Source: Magnolia sinica (Eukaryota; Streptophyta; Magnoliopsida; Magnoliales; Magnoliaceae). Taken from it: a stretch of DNA of 64,000 nucleotides. A model generated the notes under the pieces. That model was not told the DNA's origin and did not search any database. It worked only from the letters and a program-made list of their open reading frames with translations. Location of the stretch: positions 434,001-498,000 of the forward strand of contig NC_080579.1 of the NCBI RefSeq assembly GCF_029962835.1, read 5' to 3'. Below are positions 22,363 through 36,199 of this stretch, piece after piece; position 1 is the first letter of the stretch; each line of letters starts with the position of its first letter. The translations under genes were made by a program, and so were the position numbers.

Positions 22363-23118
22363 ATCACCAAGGATATTGATGGTGTTGGGATCCCCACGCA
22401 ATCCACTTCCCACACACAACCCATTTGACAATATGGTATTGGTGTGGTTCAGGTGAGGCATAAAAACAACAGTGAGGCCTTTCTACGTAACATGTGAATC
22501 AAGTAAGCTACCCTGTTCCCAAATTCCGGCCCCTCCATTGACCATTTGAGGTAGCCTTTTCACTGATGGTTTGCTTTTTATGTGTAGAATAGGGCATTTA
22601 CACAAAGGAACCCACCGAAGGAGTGGCTTGGATCTTTAACATATTTGCCACGTTGGCACATGAAATTGAGTGTAATTGGTGTCTATTTACAAATGTGCGA
22701 AACTTACCAATCAATAATAATATGTTCTCTACTATATATAATGCCGCATTTTTAAACGGTAATGAGAATGGGTGTAAACTTTCAATTTTGGAAGGAAAAT
22801 GAAATGCCTCTGCTACCTAGTTTTATCATCTTAAGATTCTCACCCGACTAAGTATTCTCTTTGAATTAACCCACGTCAAGGAGAATTATTATGGATCTCA
22901 TGTAATAAAAGGCTATGTAGGTGACCATAATGGTATATGACATTTATTTTGTACATCTATTGTATCAGCTCATGTTAAGAGGTTAGTCCAAAAATATAGC
23001 AGATTAGAGACGCACATAAGACGCAACACAAGAAACACTGGGGACATGATAGCCGTCACTAAAACCACTTGGGGTCCACATGGGCACAAAGGGTAAGTTA
23101 TATACACACAGCCAATGC

Positions 23119-23940
23119 AGATTGTGTACTTTGTGGGGCCCACCATGATGTATGTCTTATCCACAACATCCATCCATTTTACCAGCTCGTTTTAGGGCAT
23201 GAGACCAAAATCGAAGCAGATCCAACGACCAAGTGGGCCACACAACAGGACAATGGGGTTAATAGCATCCATCACTGAAACCTTCCTGAGGCCACAATAA
23301 TGTTTATTTGTCATCCAACCTGTTCTTAAGGGCGAGTTTGGCCGGTCGGATTGGAAGGGATTGGAAGTTAAATCCCAGGATTGGCCAGGCGTGCCCAACA
23401 GAGTCGATGATTTGATCCCAATCCCATGGATCTTAAGACAATCCACTGACAACACCATCATTACCTTTAAATCCCATCCAATCCACCCGAATCCGTTCAA
23501 ATTTGCCTGGGATGTGTTTGGTTCGAGGGATTGGAAGGGATGGGAAGGTTTAATCCCCAGATTGGCCAGGAGTGCCAAACAGACTAGATATGGCAATCCA
23601 GGGATAGAGCAATCCCATGGATCTCAAGACAATCCACTGACAACACCGTCATTACCTAGAAATCCATGCCAACCACCCTAGTACCATTCAATCCCTTCCA
23701 ATCCACCCGGCCAAACGGGCCCTAAGATCACACAGGCATGGATGAAGAGAAAATGCATACATACCAGCTTGATTCAAAACTTATCCGACCCCAGGCACTC
23801 AATTACCATTGTTTCCTTTCTGTGATGTGGCCCAGTTGAGCATTCGATATGCTTCGATTTTGGGCTCATGACCTAAAATGAGCTGGTAAAATGGATGAAT
23901 GTCATGGATAAGACATACATCACAGTGGCCCCAATAGAGT
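23119..23940. mobile_element. GGGGCCCACC fold-back element split by a Harbinger MITE
   Basis: The left half starts TGTGGGGCCCACCATGATG and runs to the central CAACCTGTTCTTAA. The right half resumes with GATCACACAGGCATGGATG and ends CATCACAGTGGCCCCAATAG. The MITE at 23330-23722 separates them, and the halves join smoothly across the TAA target. Confidence 0.8.
23330..23722. mobile_element. PIF/Harbinger-type MITE, 393 bp
   Basis: The ends are GGGCGAGTTTGGCCGG and CCGGCCAAACGGGCCC, with TAA duplications at 23327-23329 and 23723-23725. The interior is two similar halves, each with GGATTGGAAGGGAT, GATTGGCCAGG and CCATGGATCTTAAGACAATC. Open frames here (one of 134 codons) come from the repeat, not a gene. 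A sister copy is at 43727-44145. Confidence 0.9.
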
Positions 23941-24269
23941 TCACTCAGTACACTATAACATACTGAGTAAATCAGTACTAAGCAATCCACGTCCACACAC
24001 AGCACACGCACATGGTACACTAGTTCTAGGGCTGCCTGTTTATTTTTAAGAAGGGGGAATGAACCATGGACCTTTGTAAATAGTATAATCTTAAGAACAC
24101 AGAAGATTGGAAAATATTTGAATCAATCTGAACAGATTGACTGATACTGATGGGGCATCTCACGGATGGGCCACTTCAAAATTGCAGCAAATTGTTGCTC
24201 AGCCAATCAATCTGTAATCTTCTTCCTGGAAAATTGCTCTAAACATTTCTTGCCATCCAAGACTTGTTG

Positions 24270-24705
24270 AGATACAAGATGGCTTTTAAGATGAGGAGAT
24301 GGTAGATCACCTTTTCATCCATTGTGCGTTTGCAACATAGTTGGGAATGAGTTCTTCAACCTTCTTGGTGTTGTGTGTCTCACCAAGCTCCATCGGCCAA
24401 TTTTCTCTTGTGGCACGAAGAAATGCACACGAAGGCAGGTCAAATTGCTTGGCGGCTTGCAATGTTGGCTGGCCTTAGGTTCCTTTGGAAGGAGAGGAAC
24501 AATAGATGTTTCAGGAATCATTTGGGACAAGTAGAGGAAGTCTTTCAGGTAGCGAAAAGGAGTGGCCTTGAATGCTGTGGTCCGTTTCCCAGAAAGCTAG
24601 TCAGTCCTGTAGGGGCGTCTGGGTTGTTGTATTCTTTTCTTTTGTTTGTTTTGTCTGGCTTTGGCCTTTTTTCTTAATAATATTTTATCATCGTTTGAAA
24701 AACAG
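24270..24705 (+). mobile_element. 5'-truncated LINE (L1-type), 3' end only
   Basis: The frame near 24450-24560 reads WRLAMLAGLRFLWKERNNRCF, the conserved block after the reverse transcriptase in plant L1 LINEs. The zinc-knuckle remnant DHLFIHCAF lies just before it. The copy ends near TTAATAATATTTTATCATCG without a clear poly(A). Only about 0.4 kb remains. Confidence 0.75.
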
Positions 24706-25390
24706 GTAATTTCAGTTTCCAGAGCTGAACAGATTACAATGTCATCTTTTCCCCTTCAACCATTCTATCTACTGCTGCTCTAAACTTTTCTCTTGACGGC
24801 CCAAGATTGGCAGTGGACGGTGACCACTGACTCCTCCAAGAGGTGGCCACTGATTGGACAGTTCAAATCAATCATCACGCACCAATCAATGGTTGGTACA
24901 GTTCATGCCACCTACTAAATGGTTGGACATACACATCGTATCTTAAACCCTGTAAAATCATCAAAATAAGAACTACTGAAAGCATGTGCTGGTATGCATG
25001 TGTAAACATGCAAACAGATATGCATGACAAAAGGTATATCCGCATGAAAAATGCAGATGAATGGGACCGCAATGCCTACAAAACAAACTCTCTTTCATTC
25101 CCAGTGATCAAGTTGTTAAGGAAAAAATAAAAACTACGCATCTATCTTCCTCCACATGCATGTCCACGAGCCATGACCCATGCATTCATGCACACAGCCA
25201 CACCATGAACTGAGAATGAACTAATATCATAGCCAAGACATTCTATATGTAACCATGTCTTTCCATTCATGTATTAATGCATTACAAGCAAAGAGAGTTT
25301 GCCTTCCACAATCCAAAAATACATGACCAGGAGAGACACAAACACCACGAAAAGAACAACCAACAGAGTGGGAGGGAAAGAGCACAGACC

Positions 25391-28300
25391 TCACTGTTCT
25401 TTCCAAATCCTCCCAGTCACCCTCAGCTTCAACTCCTTCCTGTCGCCCCCCGAGAAGAAGAGGGCCATGTTCCGCTGGATGATGAGACCATCATAGCTGT
25501 CCCTGACCTTCCGATGGCTGTCCCTTATGCTGCGGGGCACCCCTTGCCAAACCATCTTCCGTCCATTTCCGCCCACCTCAAGGCTGTAGCTGTAGTTCTT
25601 AGCTTCGCTGTCATCACCCATGAAGCGCAGGAATGCAATGTAGACAGGGGCCATTCCAATCTGAAAGGCTTCAAAATGCAGACAGAAATACTGTCCAAAG
25701 CAACTGAAAACCTAGAGACAGCATAAGGATTCTTACAATCTGCTACATAAACCAAAGCAGAAGGTATGAAAGGAGAAGATGGTGTGACAGTATTAATGAT
25801 GAATGCAGCAAAACATAGTCATTTCAAGAAACAAACAAAATCAAAAAATAGAGCACAGGATCCCCCGGAAAAGCATAACCAAAACAGGTAGGATACAATG
25901 CCTGACCCGAGAGTAACTATACAGTTCGCTTGTGAATGACCCACGGTTCAGGGATCCAAACCATTTCTACAAGTGCCTATGCATGGCCCATGCATTCAAA
26001 GTCTCCCAGACCAGATCAGGAAGTTCTGACCCTTCAACTGGTGGCCAGCATATAGACAGGACAATCAAAAGAATTAAAACTGGGACAAGGCCTTTGTCTA
26101 ATTTTCATTTTCTTGAACTTCCGGTTCTAATACAGCAGTGTTCCACAAACAAACGAAGGCCAAGAATCCATGGCTAGGCTCTTCCAAACTGAATGGCTAT
26201 TGGTATATGGGCAACCAAGATGGGGCATGGCCCATCATTTTGATGGTTTGGAACATTGAACAACAGGCCCAGTTGTACAAACTGAAAACTCAAGTGATCA
26301 TAATGTACATAAATAGAACAAAATAGTTCTACAATATGCTTTCCCCCCAACTTGCAACATTATGGCAACCCAAAACATTGCATACATGCATGCAAATCAA
26401 GCCATCCACATTGTGTGGCCATTTCATAACCCAAAAGTCTGACTGGCCAGACGATCCTCACCATCCCATTGGTGATCATCAAACAGAAAGTTGAAGAGAA
26501 AGTGGTCTGTCCCAAATTCAATAGTTGAGTGGAAATCAGACAATTCAAATCGTATAGACAGTATGATTTTCAACTATGCTCTGCCCACAATAGGACCAAT
26601 GACTACGACAGTTGAGGTTGTCACCACAAGTTCGCAACAAACGAATTGCCACAAATTAAATAAGTAATAACAACAACCCGAAAAGACTGAGAAAGTAGAT
26701 TATGAAAGGAAAGAATATACAGAATCAGTATGCAAACATACATACATATATATAATGTTGCAAGAATCTTAAATAATATGAAAATTTTGCTAGAAGCCAA
26801 TTTAGCACATCCACTTTTTGTGTCAACTTTAAAAACAGAAACCATAAAATGAAACTGTTATCGGAAACTTAGGCTAAGATGTGGTACAAAGAGTAGTGCC
26901 CAAAGAAAGTATACACAGAAACTACAAGCAAAGATTTTCTCCAGAGACAACCAGTTTTTTAAGCAACCTTTTGCATTGAAGTCATAAAAGCACTAATAAT
27001 TTGAAAATAGAAACATTGAACAAGTTGAGAAAGGATCCAATTTTGACACTTGCATCGTCAAGCAATAGTTCTCCAAACATGTGATGCCATTCATGAGATC
27101 TGGACCATTCTCCTAGCCATACCTTGGAAAACCACAGCGTTATGTGAACCTAGCCACTGGAAGACTTTCAGCAATTACAAACAGATGGTTAAAAACGTCC
27201 AACCAATGGACCAACTTTAACAAGAAAACATCCTTCAATCAGCAGCAATTTGAGTTTTGGGTTATGCATTGCCCAAAAGTCGTAATTTCAAAGTACGGAC
27301 AGCTCTTTTATGGTAGGGCCAACCAAAAATGAAAGGTCCAACTGAGTGTGCAAGTATGCCACATGTCTAGAGTGTGAGAATACAAGTATTTAGCAATGGA
27401 TCTTGCCCAAAAATAAAATAAGCCAAAGAATCTAAATTTTTCCAACATATTACATGACATATTTCAGATAAGAACATGCTAAAGCATTCTAGCAGTAGGA
27501 ATAGAACCCATGTAGATGACCAACAAAATAACAGCATTAAGCGAAGGATGAGGAAAGGATGAGAAATTATATGAGAAGGCAATCAGAACCTATAACAACA
27601 ATTCAAATAAACAAACCAGTTAGTACAAACACAGTACCGTTAACATCCATGTCGCATTCTCAACCTCATGTGGATTTGACTTCACATAACGATGGTTGAA
27701 CGTGCTGCCATTGTGCATGTCGACTTTGTGATCATCTTTGAGGTGGGCCACTAGATAAGGAATATCACCAACTACAGTGCACTCAGAACCAGCATAGGGA
27801 CAGTTGTAGGGTCTGAACACGCATTGGGACTCATGTTTCAGCTTGCTGTAGTAAGGATAGATACCCACACACCCAAAACTTTGATATTTGCATGGCAGCT
27901 CAAGAGAAGCTGCCACCTTCTCCAGGGCAAGACATCTTATATTGCCAAGCTCATGCCTGCAAGTGGGACACCGGTTGTGCACTCTCGGCTTGCATCCAGA
28001 GCACAATGTGTGGCCATTTGAACACTGCAACCATGAAAAAGAATTACTCTTTCATGCAGGTAAAGGATCACTAGAGGATCATTTGCAATGGACAGAACAG
28101 AAATTGGACTACATAGGTCTATGGACCACATCAGTAAAATATCAAAAGGAACTTGAAACTAAATCCAAGGGAACTTTCATAGGTCAAGAATTATTAAAAA
28201 GAGGCTATTTCTCATCAGCATGTAAAGATTGAAAGGGGAGATGCCAGGTATGCAGCCTGAAAACAGGTTTCATCAAAAGGTCAAGAGCTATACTATGCTG

Positions 28301-30937
28301 CTAAGTTGTGGTATGCTGCCATTATGGTATTGCTGCTTTTAAGTTATAGTATCTCATCTATTGTACACATGACATGAATTCATGTTAATTCATGTTAATC
28401 CAGACTGTCCAAATGGTAGGGCCATCGTGGATGGAATGTGCCCAAACGACACAGATTAGATGATCCAAACCAGCGAACTGGCAGGTATAACAGTAAGAAA
28501 AAAACTAGTCTGCAGTCCACATTCAACAATTGAAATTAGATGATTAAGATAGTTCAATCAGTGTGAATTCCAGGTATGGTCCAACCAAAATGGGGCCCAC
28601 AATTAGACTTTTGTAAATATATGCCACATGTATGGTGGATAAGGCATGACGACATGAAAAACAGAGAAGAACAATTAACAGAGGAGATCAGTTGGTGCAT
28701 TAGAATCAGAGATAATATCCAGACATTAATACCAAGCTGTAGAGGCCATCAGACAGACAAACACATGATTTCAAAGAATAGCATTAAAGAACTCCTTTTT
28801 TCATTGACACGCATAAAACTGAAAATATACCCACAATTCACATAATGATAAAAATGATAAAGTGGTTCTTAATTGATTGCAACAGATTGGCAAAGAACAT
28901 GCCGTTTGTTACAATGGAAATAACATAGGAGTAGAGACAAATTTCTTCCTCTTCTGCAAAACCTAAAACCTATAAAACCAACTTAATGGAGCTTTCTCTA
29001 TGTGAATCTGCTCCTAGAAGCATATTTTAAGTGACTTTGATGTCAAGGGTTCCAATAAAACAATGTCAGGGGTCAACAACGGAACCCAAGTTGATGACTT
29101 CATGGTCTTATCATTCTATAGATATTTGCCTCAAAAGGCGCGCATGTTAGTGACAGTAATCAAGGTGGCTGTCCATTTTTGTAAACAAAGAGTATGGCTC
29201 TAGCTCAAATGTTAAAGATCACTCAAGCGACCCAAAAAAAAAAAAAAAAAAAAAAACAGTTTTAGCCTGTCAAGTTAACTTTCCAACAAGGACATGGTTA
29301 CATAATTCAAGCAAGCATTCAGCAAATTAGGATCAGATTACTAATTAGGCAAGGGTTAGTCCAAAATCAAGTATTATGTTGGCAATCTCATCACATGGAT
29401 CCATCATGGAGCCCAATTGTGCAAGTCATGTGGTTCTAGAAAGATTTCCACATGTAGATTTTGGCATGAAGTCCCCAAAAAGTTCTACAAGTTTCTGAAT
29501 CTGGAGTATTTCAAGAATAATCGAAGTTGGTTTAAGTCAGCTTGATTAGCAAACTAGCTTAGTTAAAGACTCCTTTAATTGACTAGTTTCTTGGTCATGC
29601 TCAGAGCTTCACAATGGGGGAAAAAAGGGAGATTGCTTCACTTTGTTTCCATGAGGATTAATACTTAGGTAAGTTCTACATAAATTTAAGTCTATCAGGG
29701 CCCAGTGTGCTCACACCCCCAAACCTGCCTAAGGGTGCAGGTTTTAGGTCCAGGTACTGCTTTCAGGGCACAAGACCCGAATCCAATCTAGTCTGTGTAC
29801 CTATCAAGTACCCATCGGCTCATAGGATCCTCACCTTGGTTGGATCATATTTGAGTTGGTTCCTCATCTTGGATTTCTCACATGTGTGAGATGCAGGTGC
29901 CCCAAACACATGAATCAAGTGCACTGTCCTCATCAAAAGTTAGTGATTACCTCCTCCCAAATTGAAACACTAATGCTGCACCGGAATATGGTGTAGCCAG
30001 TACACCTTGCAGGTTGGGTGTATCAATCAGGACCTTCCATGTAGTGGGCCCCGATGAACATGGGTGGAAGATAATTAACGATCTACATAGATCAAATTAT
30101 CCTATCCATATAATCAGAGAATGGCCGAAAACAAAATGGCTAATGGAAGACACCTAGTTTTGGAAAGTGACTAAAAGCAAAGGCCAATAGAAAACACCTT
30201 GCAAGCTGACCATACATGCTTCTAAAAGCCTCAAGCACATTAGGAGATACATCGTGACCACAGGATATTGACCCCAAAAGATCAATTTTCAGGATTGTAG
30301 TGTGTGCAAAAATCCACTTTTCTCCTGTTCTGTTCTTCCTCATCCACCCTGGAGTAAAATTCATGGCCCATATGAAAAACACAAAGATAAAACTATATAA
30401 AATCATTGAGTAATTCAGTAGCATGATATAAACAATTGAACTTAAATAACAAATAAAATACACCTGCTTCAACTCTTCAAGTACAAAATCAACAAACCTC
30501 AAAGGCATGCTACACTGACTACTAACAAGTTTTATAGCATATGAACAAGATCAATTTTGAAATGAGACTCCAAGTGACAATCAGACATTTACAGAACATG
30601 ATTCCACCCAAAGAAGAACAAGAAGAGGAGGACGAGAAAAGATAAGAAAATGTGAGAACATATAGAATAAATGTGTCCATATTCAGTTGCAGATGGTCAT
30701 ATGTACTTTTAAGGAAAATAATAAGCAGACCTGATGGATAGGAGGGTACATAGCATTTAAGCATACGGGACACTCCAATAATTCACGAACACTACTAGCA
30801 ACTGCATTAGATTTAGCTGCAGGTTGAGATGTATCGTCGACATGTTCACCGACTTCCACCAAGTCTACATTTTGCGGAGGATCAATAACTTCAAGGTTGC
30901 ACCGCATGTCATCAAAATAAGTATTTCCAGAAGCCAT
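25391..30937 (-). CDS. SINAT: SINA-type RING E3 ubiquitin-protein ligase (SINAT3/4 or DIS1-like)
   Basis: This protein is a RING ubiquitin ligase that dimerises through its C-terminal TRAF-like domain and marks substrates for proteasomal turnover. Exons in coding order are 30731-30937, 27638-28024 and 25391-25711 (stop TGA), all phase 0, giving 304 residues, normal for the family. The RING is C3HC4: C56, C59, C70, H74, C77, C80, C88, C91 (CPVC, CSNGHTLCSGC, CPTC). A SIAH-type zinc finger follows (CKYQSFGC to HLKDDH), then the substrate-binding domain from about residue 155 to the end, with RDSHRKVRDS and the terminal RVTGRIWKEQ. Start ATG 30935-30937 is the first after a leader splice. The N-terminal MASGNTYFDD and DPPQN pieces match my memory of the SINAT3/4 and rice DIS1 subgroup. 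Identity as SINA is sure; the subgroup is less so. Confidence 0.96.
29231..29258. repeat. poly(A) run in a SINA-gene intron
   Basis: About 23 A residues follow GCGACCC. No attached retroelement body was recognised. Confidence 0.8.
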
Positions 30938-31549
30938 TACAAGATAGTGGAGCCACCTGCTCACACTGATTATCCAAAACACCAAAAAAAAATTAAATTA
31001 AACTAAATTAAATAAATAAATAAAATAAAACAAAGTCAGCTCACATTCCATATTCTATGGTTTCTTTTTTCTTTTAATGGTGCATGCACGTTCTATAGCA
31101 TTTCCCATAAACCACAAATGGAATTTTTAACAAGAAAAAGGGTCTTTTAGTAATTGGGCAAAGAACGTAAATGGTAAACAAGAACTTCCGAGGAAGCAAA
31201 CAATGAAAGAAATAATCTTTAAATCATAATCGCAACTACAACATATAGCTCCTTTGCTGTGTCAATGCAAAATGATTGTTTCTTCTTGTGTCATCATTCA
31301 CTCAAACCCTTGCATCCAATTTGTGAAGTCTTCATAAAAGGTTTTTTTTTTTTTAATTATATTTATCTTAGAACCAAAAAACTAAATTAATAAACAAATA
31401 ATAGTAAGTTCAAATTTTCAAAATACCAAGCAAGGTTTAAATACCCGGTTTCAGTGTGCACTCATCTTGGTATAGGACCAAGTCATGTTGCCGATACCAA
31501 TATGACTCATCAGATGCAAGATGAGTCGCCTAGACGACATGAAATTACA

Positions 31550-31572
31550 CATATATATATATATATATATAT
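31550..31572. repeat. (AT)n microsatellite
   Basis: Eleven AT units in the leader intron of the SINA gene. Confidence 0.9.
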
Positions 31573-31891
31573 TAGGCATGCTCACCTATGCACGCTACGC
31601 ACGTGCGCACCTTTGCACACGTGTCACAGTCCCAACGGTTGGCAGATGATAAAACATTTTGGAAAAGAAGATATTCTTTTAAAAATTTAGGAACACAGAG
31701 ACAATGAAAAGGAAACAAAATTTACAAGAATTTTCTGCAACAATTCATTCATCATTCAGAAATGATATGCTTTTTTAAGTATAAAAGAAGACTAATAAAA
31801 AGAAGGAACAAATCAATGCTGATGCATGATAAGTGTGTAAGCCATGATTTTAAATGCGGTTGAAAGATAAGAAAAGGGAGAAATAACAAAT

Positions 31892-31914
31892 ACACACACA
31901 CACACACACACACA
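31892..31914. repeat. (CA)n microsatellite
   Basis: About eleven CA units in the leader intron of the SINA gene. Confidence 0.9.
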
Positions 31915-32363
31915 ATTGAGAAATGCATAGACAGCAGTGCAAAGAGGATTTAGACTTTTGTTTCTCGCAGCATACTGGTCCCAGACTGAATCACCTGATT
32001 TTAACGTATAAGTGGTCCAACTAGAACTGAAACTTAGTCGATTGGCTGATACCAAGTCGTACCGAACGATATTCAAAACCATGGTACTGAGTCCAACATA
32101 TTCCACTTTATATATGGTAGTTACCAAGAAAAGGGGCTTAAAGAATATTCCACTTTGAAATTTCTCATAATGCCGTTTGAATAGCCTATTTGACTGAAAC
32201 TTCTAGTACTATTAAATTGATAACTTGAAACATCAGGAAACAAAACAAAAAGGTGGCTTTTGAATAGGTTATTTGACTGAAACTTCTTGTACTATTAAAT
32301 TGATAACTTGAAACATAAGGAAACAAAACCAAAGGGTCAATGTTACCATGTGAATCAATATTT

Positions 32364-32389
32364 GAGAGAGAGAGAGAGAGAGAGAGAGA
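32364..32389. repeat. (GA)n microsatellite
   Basis: Thirteen GA units in the leader intron. Upstream, 32180-32255 and 32260-32330 carry a 75-bp direct duplication (TATTTGACTGAAACTTCT and what follows). Confidence 0.9.
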
Positions 32390-35005
32390 AGGTTAAAATG
32401 CAAAACTATTAAAAAAACATGGATTTATAGAATTTTTAAATAATTCAAATTACCCGGAAAATTTATGCACCCATACATTTAAAATAGTAAAATAACTCCA
32501 ATAGTTCTCCTTCAACATAAAACAATCATGCAAGCTAAGAACATTATTTTTCTTGAAATCTCCTAATAAGTAATTATGCAACTTAATTTTTCCTATGTAA
32601 TCTACTCAAACATACATTACTATTAATCCATCAGGGCCCTACCAGCCCTCCATCAGTTCCATCTCTTTGCACAAAAACCCACATAGCCCCATCTTTTCTA
32701 CCATCCTCCAATTGACCCAACTTCCCATCCATGTGTGCCAAAGCTATACCTGTGAGCAAGATCAGGATCACTCATTTGGCAGTCGGCTGAGCCTGTGCCC
32801 TTGCCCCAAAATCAAGCTAGTCATCCACCCATCAAATGGACCATGTATACATTAAATGTGAAATGCTAGTTATTTCTTGAGCAACCCATCTTTTTACACT
32901 TGAAGGCAACCTGATGAGCAGATTGTCCTTACTTTTCGGCCAAGGCACATACTCAATGGGTAAACCTGGTGGTCAATATGGACCCTGCATGTGTGCCGCA
33001 TGAGCATGTGAATCCTCAAGAAGGATTGCAAGCATAATAAAATTGCTCGCAATAGTTTCTGCCACATCACAATTCGATAGTCTACAATATTCTTGAGTAA
33101 CAGTATCATGTGTCTTTCACCATCATAATCACAGCATGCTCTCAGCTCTTTTGGGTTGACTACATCTCCCACAGTATCAATCATCATAGTCTGGTATCAA
33201 TCATTTAGGGTTGGCAATTTCATCAACGTCACGTCTCTATCTGAAGATGAAAATACTAGCAATTACCTCAACACAATATGCCCATTTCAAATTTAAATAC
33301 ATCGCCACAAATGAACACAAAGTTCTGTAACTTCCTACACCACACGATGCTAGAAAAACTTTTTGGAGTTCATTTCACATTGATTAGCTTTGTTTAGGGG
33401 GAATTACAAGGTTCTGTTCATCAATGAATGCATACTTTGCCAAAACACAATGTTTTGTACATGTCATGCCTATGGAAAAACAATACAAACCATCAATTCA
33501 ATGGATGCTACTGAAATCCCTGGATTTGATCCTCCACAGATATATGGATTTTTTTCCATGAATGTGGACCGTTGCGGCATTTTATCTTGAACCGTCCATT
33601 TATAGCAACCGTATCAAATGATTGAGTTCTTCCAATCTAGGAGATGTCAAAGACATCCTTTATCCATAAGGAGCCCTATTTGATCATTAGTTTAGATGAC
33701 TGAAGAATATGAATCCAAATTTATAGAATCCTGTGGGTTAGCATTAAGCAAACTATGTGTTTATCGATGAACAAGAATCCTCTTCATTGTGATACACTGA
33801 TACTCCATATACACCATGGCAGTTCTCAATAAAGACATTTCAAAACCTAATGACTGTCCTTTTGAACACAACAATCCACCATCACGCTGACTACCCTTGA
33901 TTATTGTTTCGTTATGAATGTTGCTTGTGGAAAATTGAAGATGCCAATCAAAAGCTGTTATAGATACTCCTGAAAATACAATGGCACAGCTGGGAACTCA
34001 CCATCTCCTCGAATGGGAACTCACACATTACCAAGCAAGGTACTTGGTAGTGTACTAAACTGGACCTCAACATGAATCAGCAGCACAATGCAAACATAAA
34101 ACCAATCTGACACTTGGCAAGTTTGGTCAAGCCACACCTTATCCCAAGAGAAATACAATTTGCTTAGTTTTTCAGGTTGTTGAGTGGGGCCCTTGGTTCA
34201 ATGATACAAACGACATCACTATATGGATGGTGGCCCATGAACCAAAAATCCTCAAGATAAGGATAACCTGATCCTTCAACTGGTGGCCAGCAGATAGATG
34301 ATCGAGGATGAGAATACAGCTATCAGCAAGATAAGAGGCGAATAGCCGCATACATATGACCTTGGTGGCTTGCATTACCCATTTCCATTAAAAACAGCAA
34401 AATTAACACAACAGCTTCGCTCCTAACTGGGATGGAAGTTCAAACAGTAGTTCCAAATCATCATCAGCTAATTAAAAAATAAAAAGAAATTAACAAATAA
34501 CAGGAAAAATGGAAAGAAAGATTAATAAAGATAATTAGAGTAAAGACCACTTCTTTATGTGTAGGAAGAGTAAATCCAGACCATTCATCAGGTGCGCCTG
34601 ACCATTTGTGTGCTAGAGCCCGAAGATCAGGCTCATCCGTTCATCATCTGGGACCACAGGCAGGCATCAAATGCAAACCATCAGTCAATTCTCTTCACAG
34701 AGCCACATGATGAACGAACAATCCCAACTTTTGGGCTATGGAGCATACGTGCTGGGGCCAACCAGATGGACAGCCAGGATTCCACACGCGCATCACGTTG
34801 GCACGTGAGAAGCCAATCTTGTTTCTTCATGCATACAAGAAAGGAAAACAGCTCTCAGAATATCAAAAACCAAACCCTAAAACGGAGATTCGAACATCTA
34901 AAAAAATCAAGAAGATGACAGAAATAGAAACAGATCAAAATGGATTTTTACATGAATCTGAAATTATTATTATTTTTTTGTATTTTTTTTAATAAAAAAA
35001 AGTAC

Positions 35006-35045
35006 CTTTGATGGAGAGCATCAAGAAGAAAAAATTCCAAAAAGA
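35006..35045 (-). other. probable non-coding first exon of the SINA ligase gene
   Basis: The sequence ends at donor CCATCAAAG|GTACTT (exon end 35006) and pairs with acceptor GAGCAG|GTGGCTCC, which opens the coding exon (leader part 30938-30956). This gives a leader intron of about 4.05 kb. The upper end is set from the TATA box and is approximate. Confidence 0.6.
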
Positions 35046-35074
35046 CCTGAGAAGAGATTCTGCAACCGTCTGCT

Positions 35075-35083
35075 TATATATAT
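35075..35083 (-). promoter_or_regulatory. TATA box of the SINA ligase gene
   Basis: On the minus strand it reads CATATATATAAGC, 30-35 bp upstream of the estimated start. A CT-rich patch (GAGAGAGGGAGG on the plus strand, 35108-35135) lies further upstream. Confidence 0.55.
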
Positions 35084-35231
35084 GCAGTAACAGCTGACTG
35101 AGGGAGAAGCAGAGAGACGGAGAGAGAGGGAGGTGGAATTCGAATTAAAGGTGGCGTTGATTTGTGTGCTAGTTCACCACCATTTTGAAGTTACTGTCCG
35201 TATACGCGATTTCGGTGGATACGAGGTCGGC

Positions 35232-35660
35232 AGATCACCGTTTGTGTGGGCCACCTTGCTGTTTTTGTCTTATATCCACGCCGTAAATCAGTTTCCCCAT
35301 ATCATTTTAGGGTATTCTCAAAAAACATAATAAGACCCAAATCTCAGGTGGACCACACCACAGGAAACCGTGGTAATTGACGATTAAAAACTTCCCGAGG
35401 CCCATAAAAGTTTTAGATCAATCTGATATTCGTTTGATCCTTTCATACACGTCTTTTTTACCTTATCAACAGGTTGGATGGTAAATAAACATTCTTTTGG
35501 CGCCTGAGAATGTTTTAATGGTAGGCGTTCTTCTCGTGATGTGGTCCACTTGAGATTTAGATCTATGTTATTTTTATGATATTAACCTAACATGATCCGG
35601 ATATAATGATGGAGGGTGTGGATATACGACACATACATCAAGGTGGGCCCCACATTCAGA
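35232..35660. mobile_element. complete GGGGCCCACC fold-back element in the SINA promoter
   Basis: It runs from GTTTGTGTGGGCCACCTTGC to CATCAAGGTGGGCCCCACATTC, with all internal landmarks (CCACACCACAGGAAACCG, CAACAGGTTGGATGG, GATGTGGTCCACTTGAG). It ends only about 150 bp upstream of the TATA box. Confidence 0.75.
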
Positions 35661-35894
35661 GATCCACCGAATCTGCGTCCTCTATACACGCCCGAACGTA
35701 ATGTTTGAAGGAAATCCAAACCGTCCATCTTTTTTGCTCCTTTATTTTTTCTTTGTTATACGAAAATCAGGTATGTCCAACCCTCTGGTAGGCCATTACA
35801 GGTAACGGTCGGGACGAGGACATCCACCAGTAAAAACCTCTCGGATTGCGTGTGTATCAACAGTGTTTTGTATATCCCATCCACTCAAATCACG

Positions 35895-36180
35895 ATGACG
35901 TCTTCCTGGGGCCCACAGTGACTTTTAATTGTCATCCAACCTGTACCTAAGGTCGCATGGACCTGAAAGAAGGAAAACAAAAATGTTAGCTTGATCTAAA
36001 CCTTCTGTGGAACCCATGAAGTTTTTCAATGGTTGGCATTCAATCCCCTCTTTTTCCTGTGTTGTGATGCATTGGAGCTTTGTTTGTGCTTCAGTTTCGG
36101 TTTCATATACTGAGATGAGCTGGAAAAACGGATGGACGGAGTGGATAGAATACACACATCACGGTGAGCACCCACAGAGT
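35895..36180. mobile_element. GGGGCCCACC fold-back element, right two thirds
   Basis: It keeps the central CATCCAACCTGTACC block and the right end (ATCACGGTGAGCACCCACAG). The left end is degraded or missing. Confidence 0.6.
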
Positions 36181-36199
36181 CCTGATACCACCCATCTAT

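Noticed and set aside
23192-23596. 134-codon open frame on the minus strand (and frames at 23361-23681, 43811-44023)
   Set aside because: Lies within or across Harbinger MITEs; the same peptide pattern recurs because the repeat recurs.
25277-25726. 149-codon plus-strand frame
   Set aside because: Antisense shadow of the last exon of the SINA ligase, whose own frame is strongly conserved.
27888-28232. 114-codon plus-strand frame
   Set aside because: Antisense to the SINA zinc-finger exon, then runs into intron.
31821-32127. 104-codon minus-strand frame
   Set aside because: Includes a CA microsatellite and lies in the SINA leader intron; no protein-like pattern.
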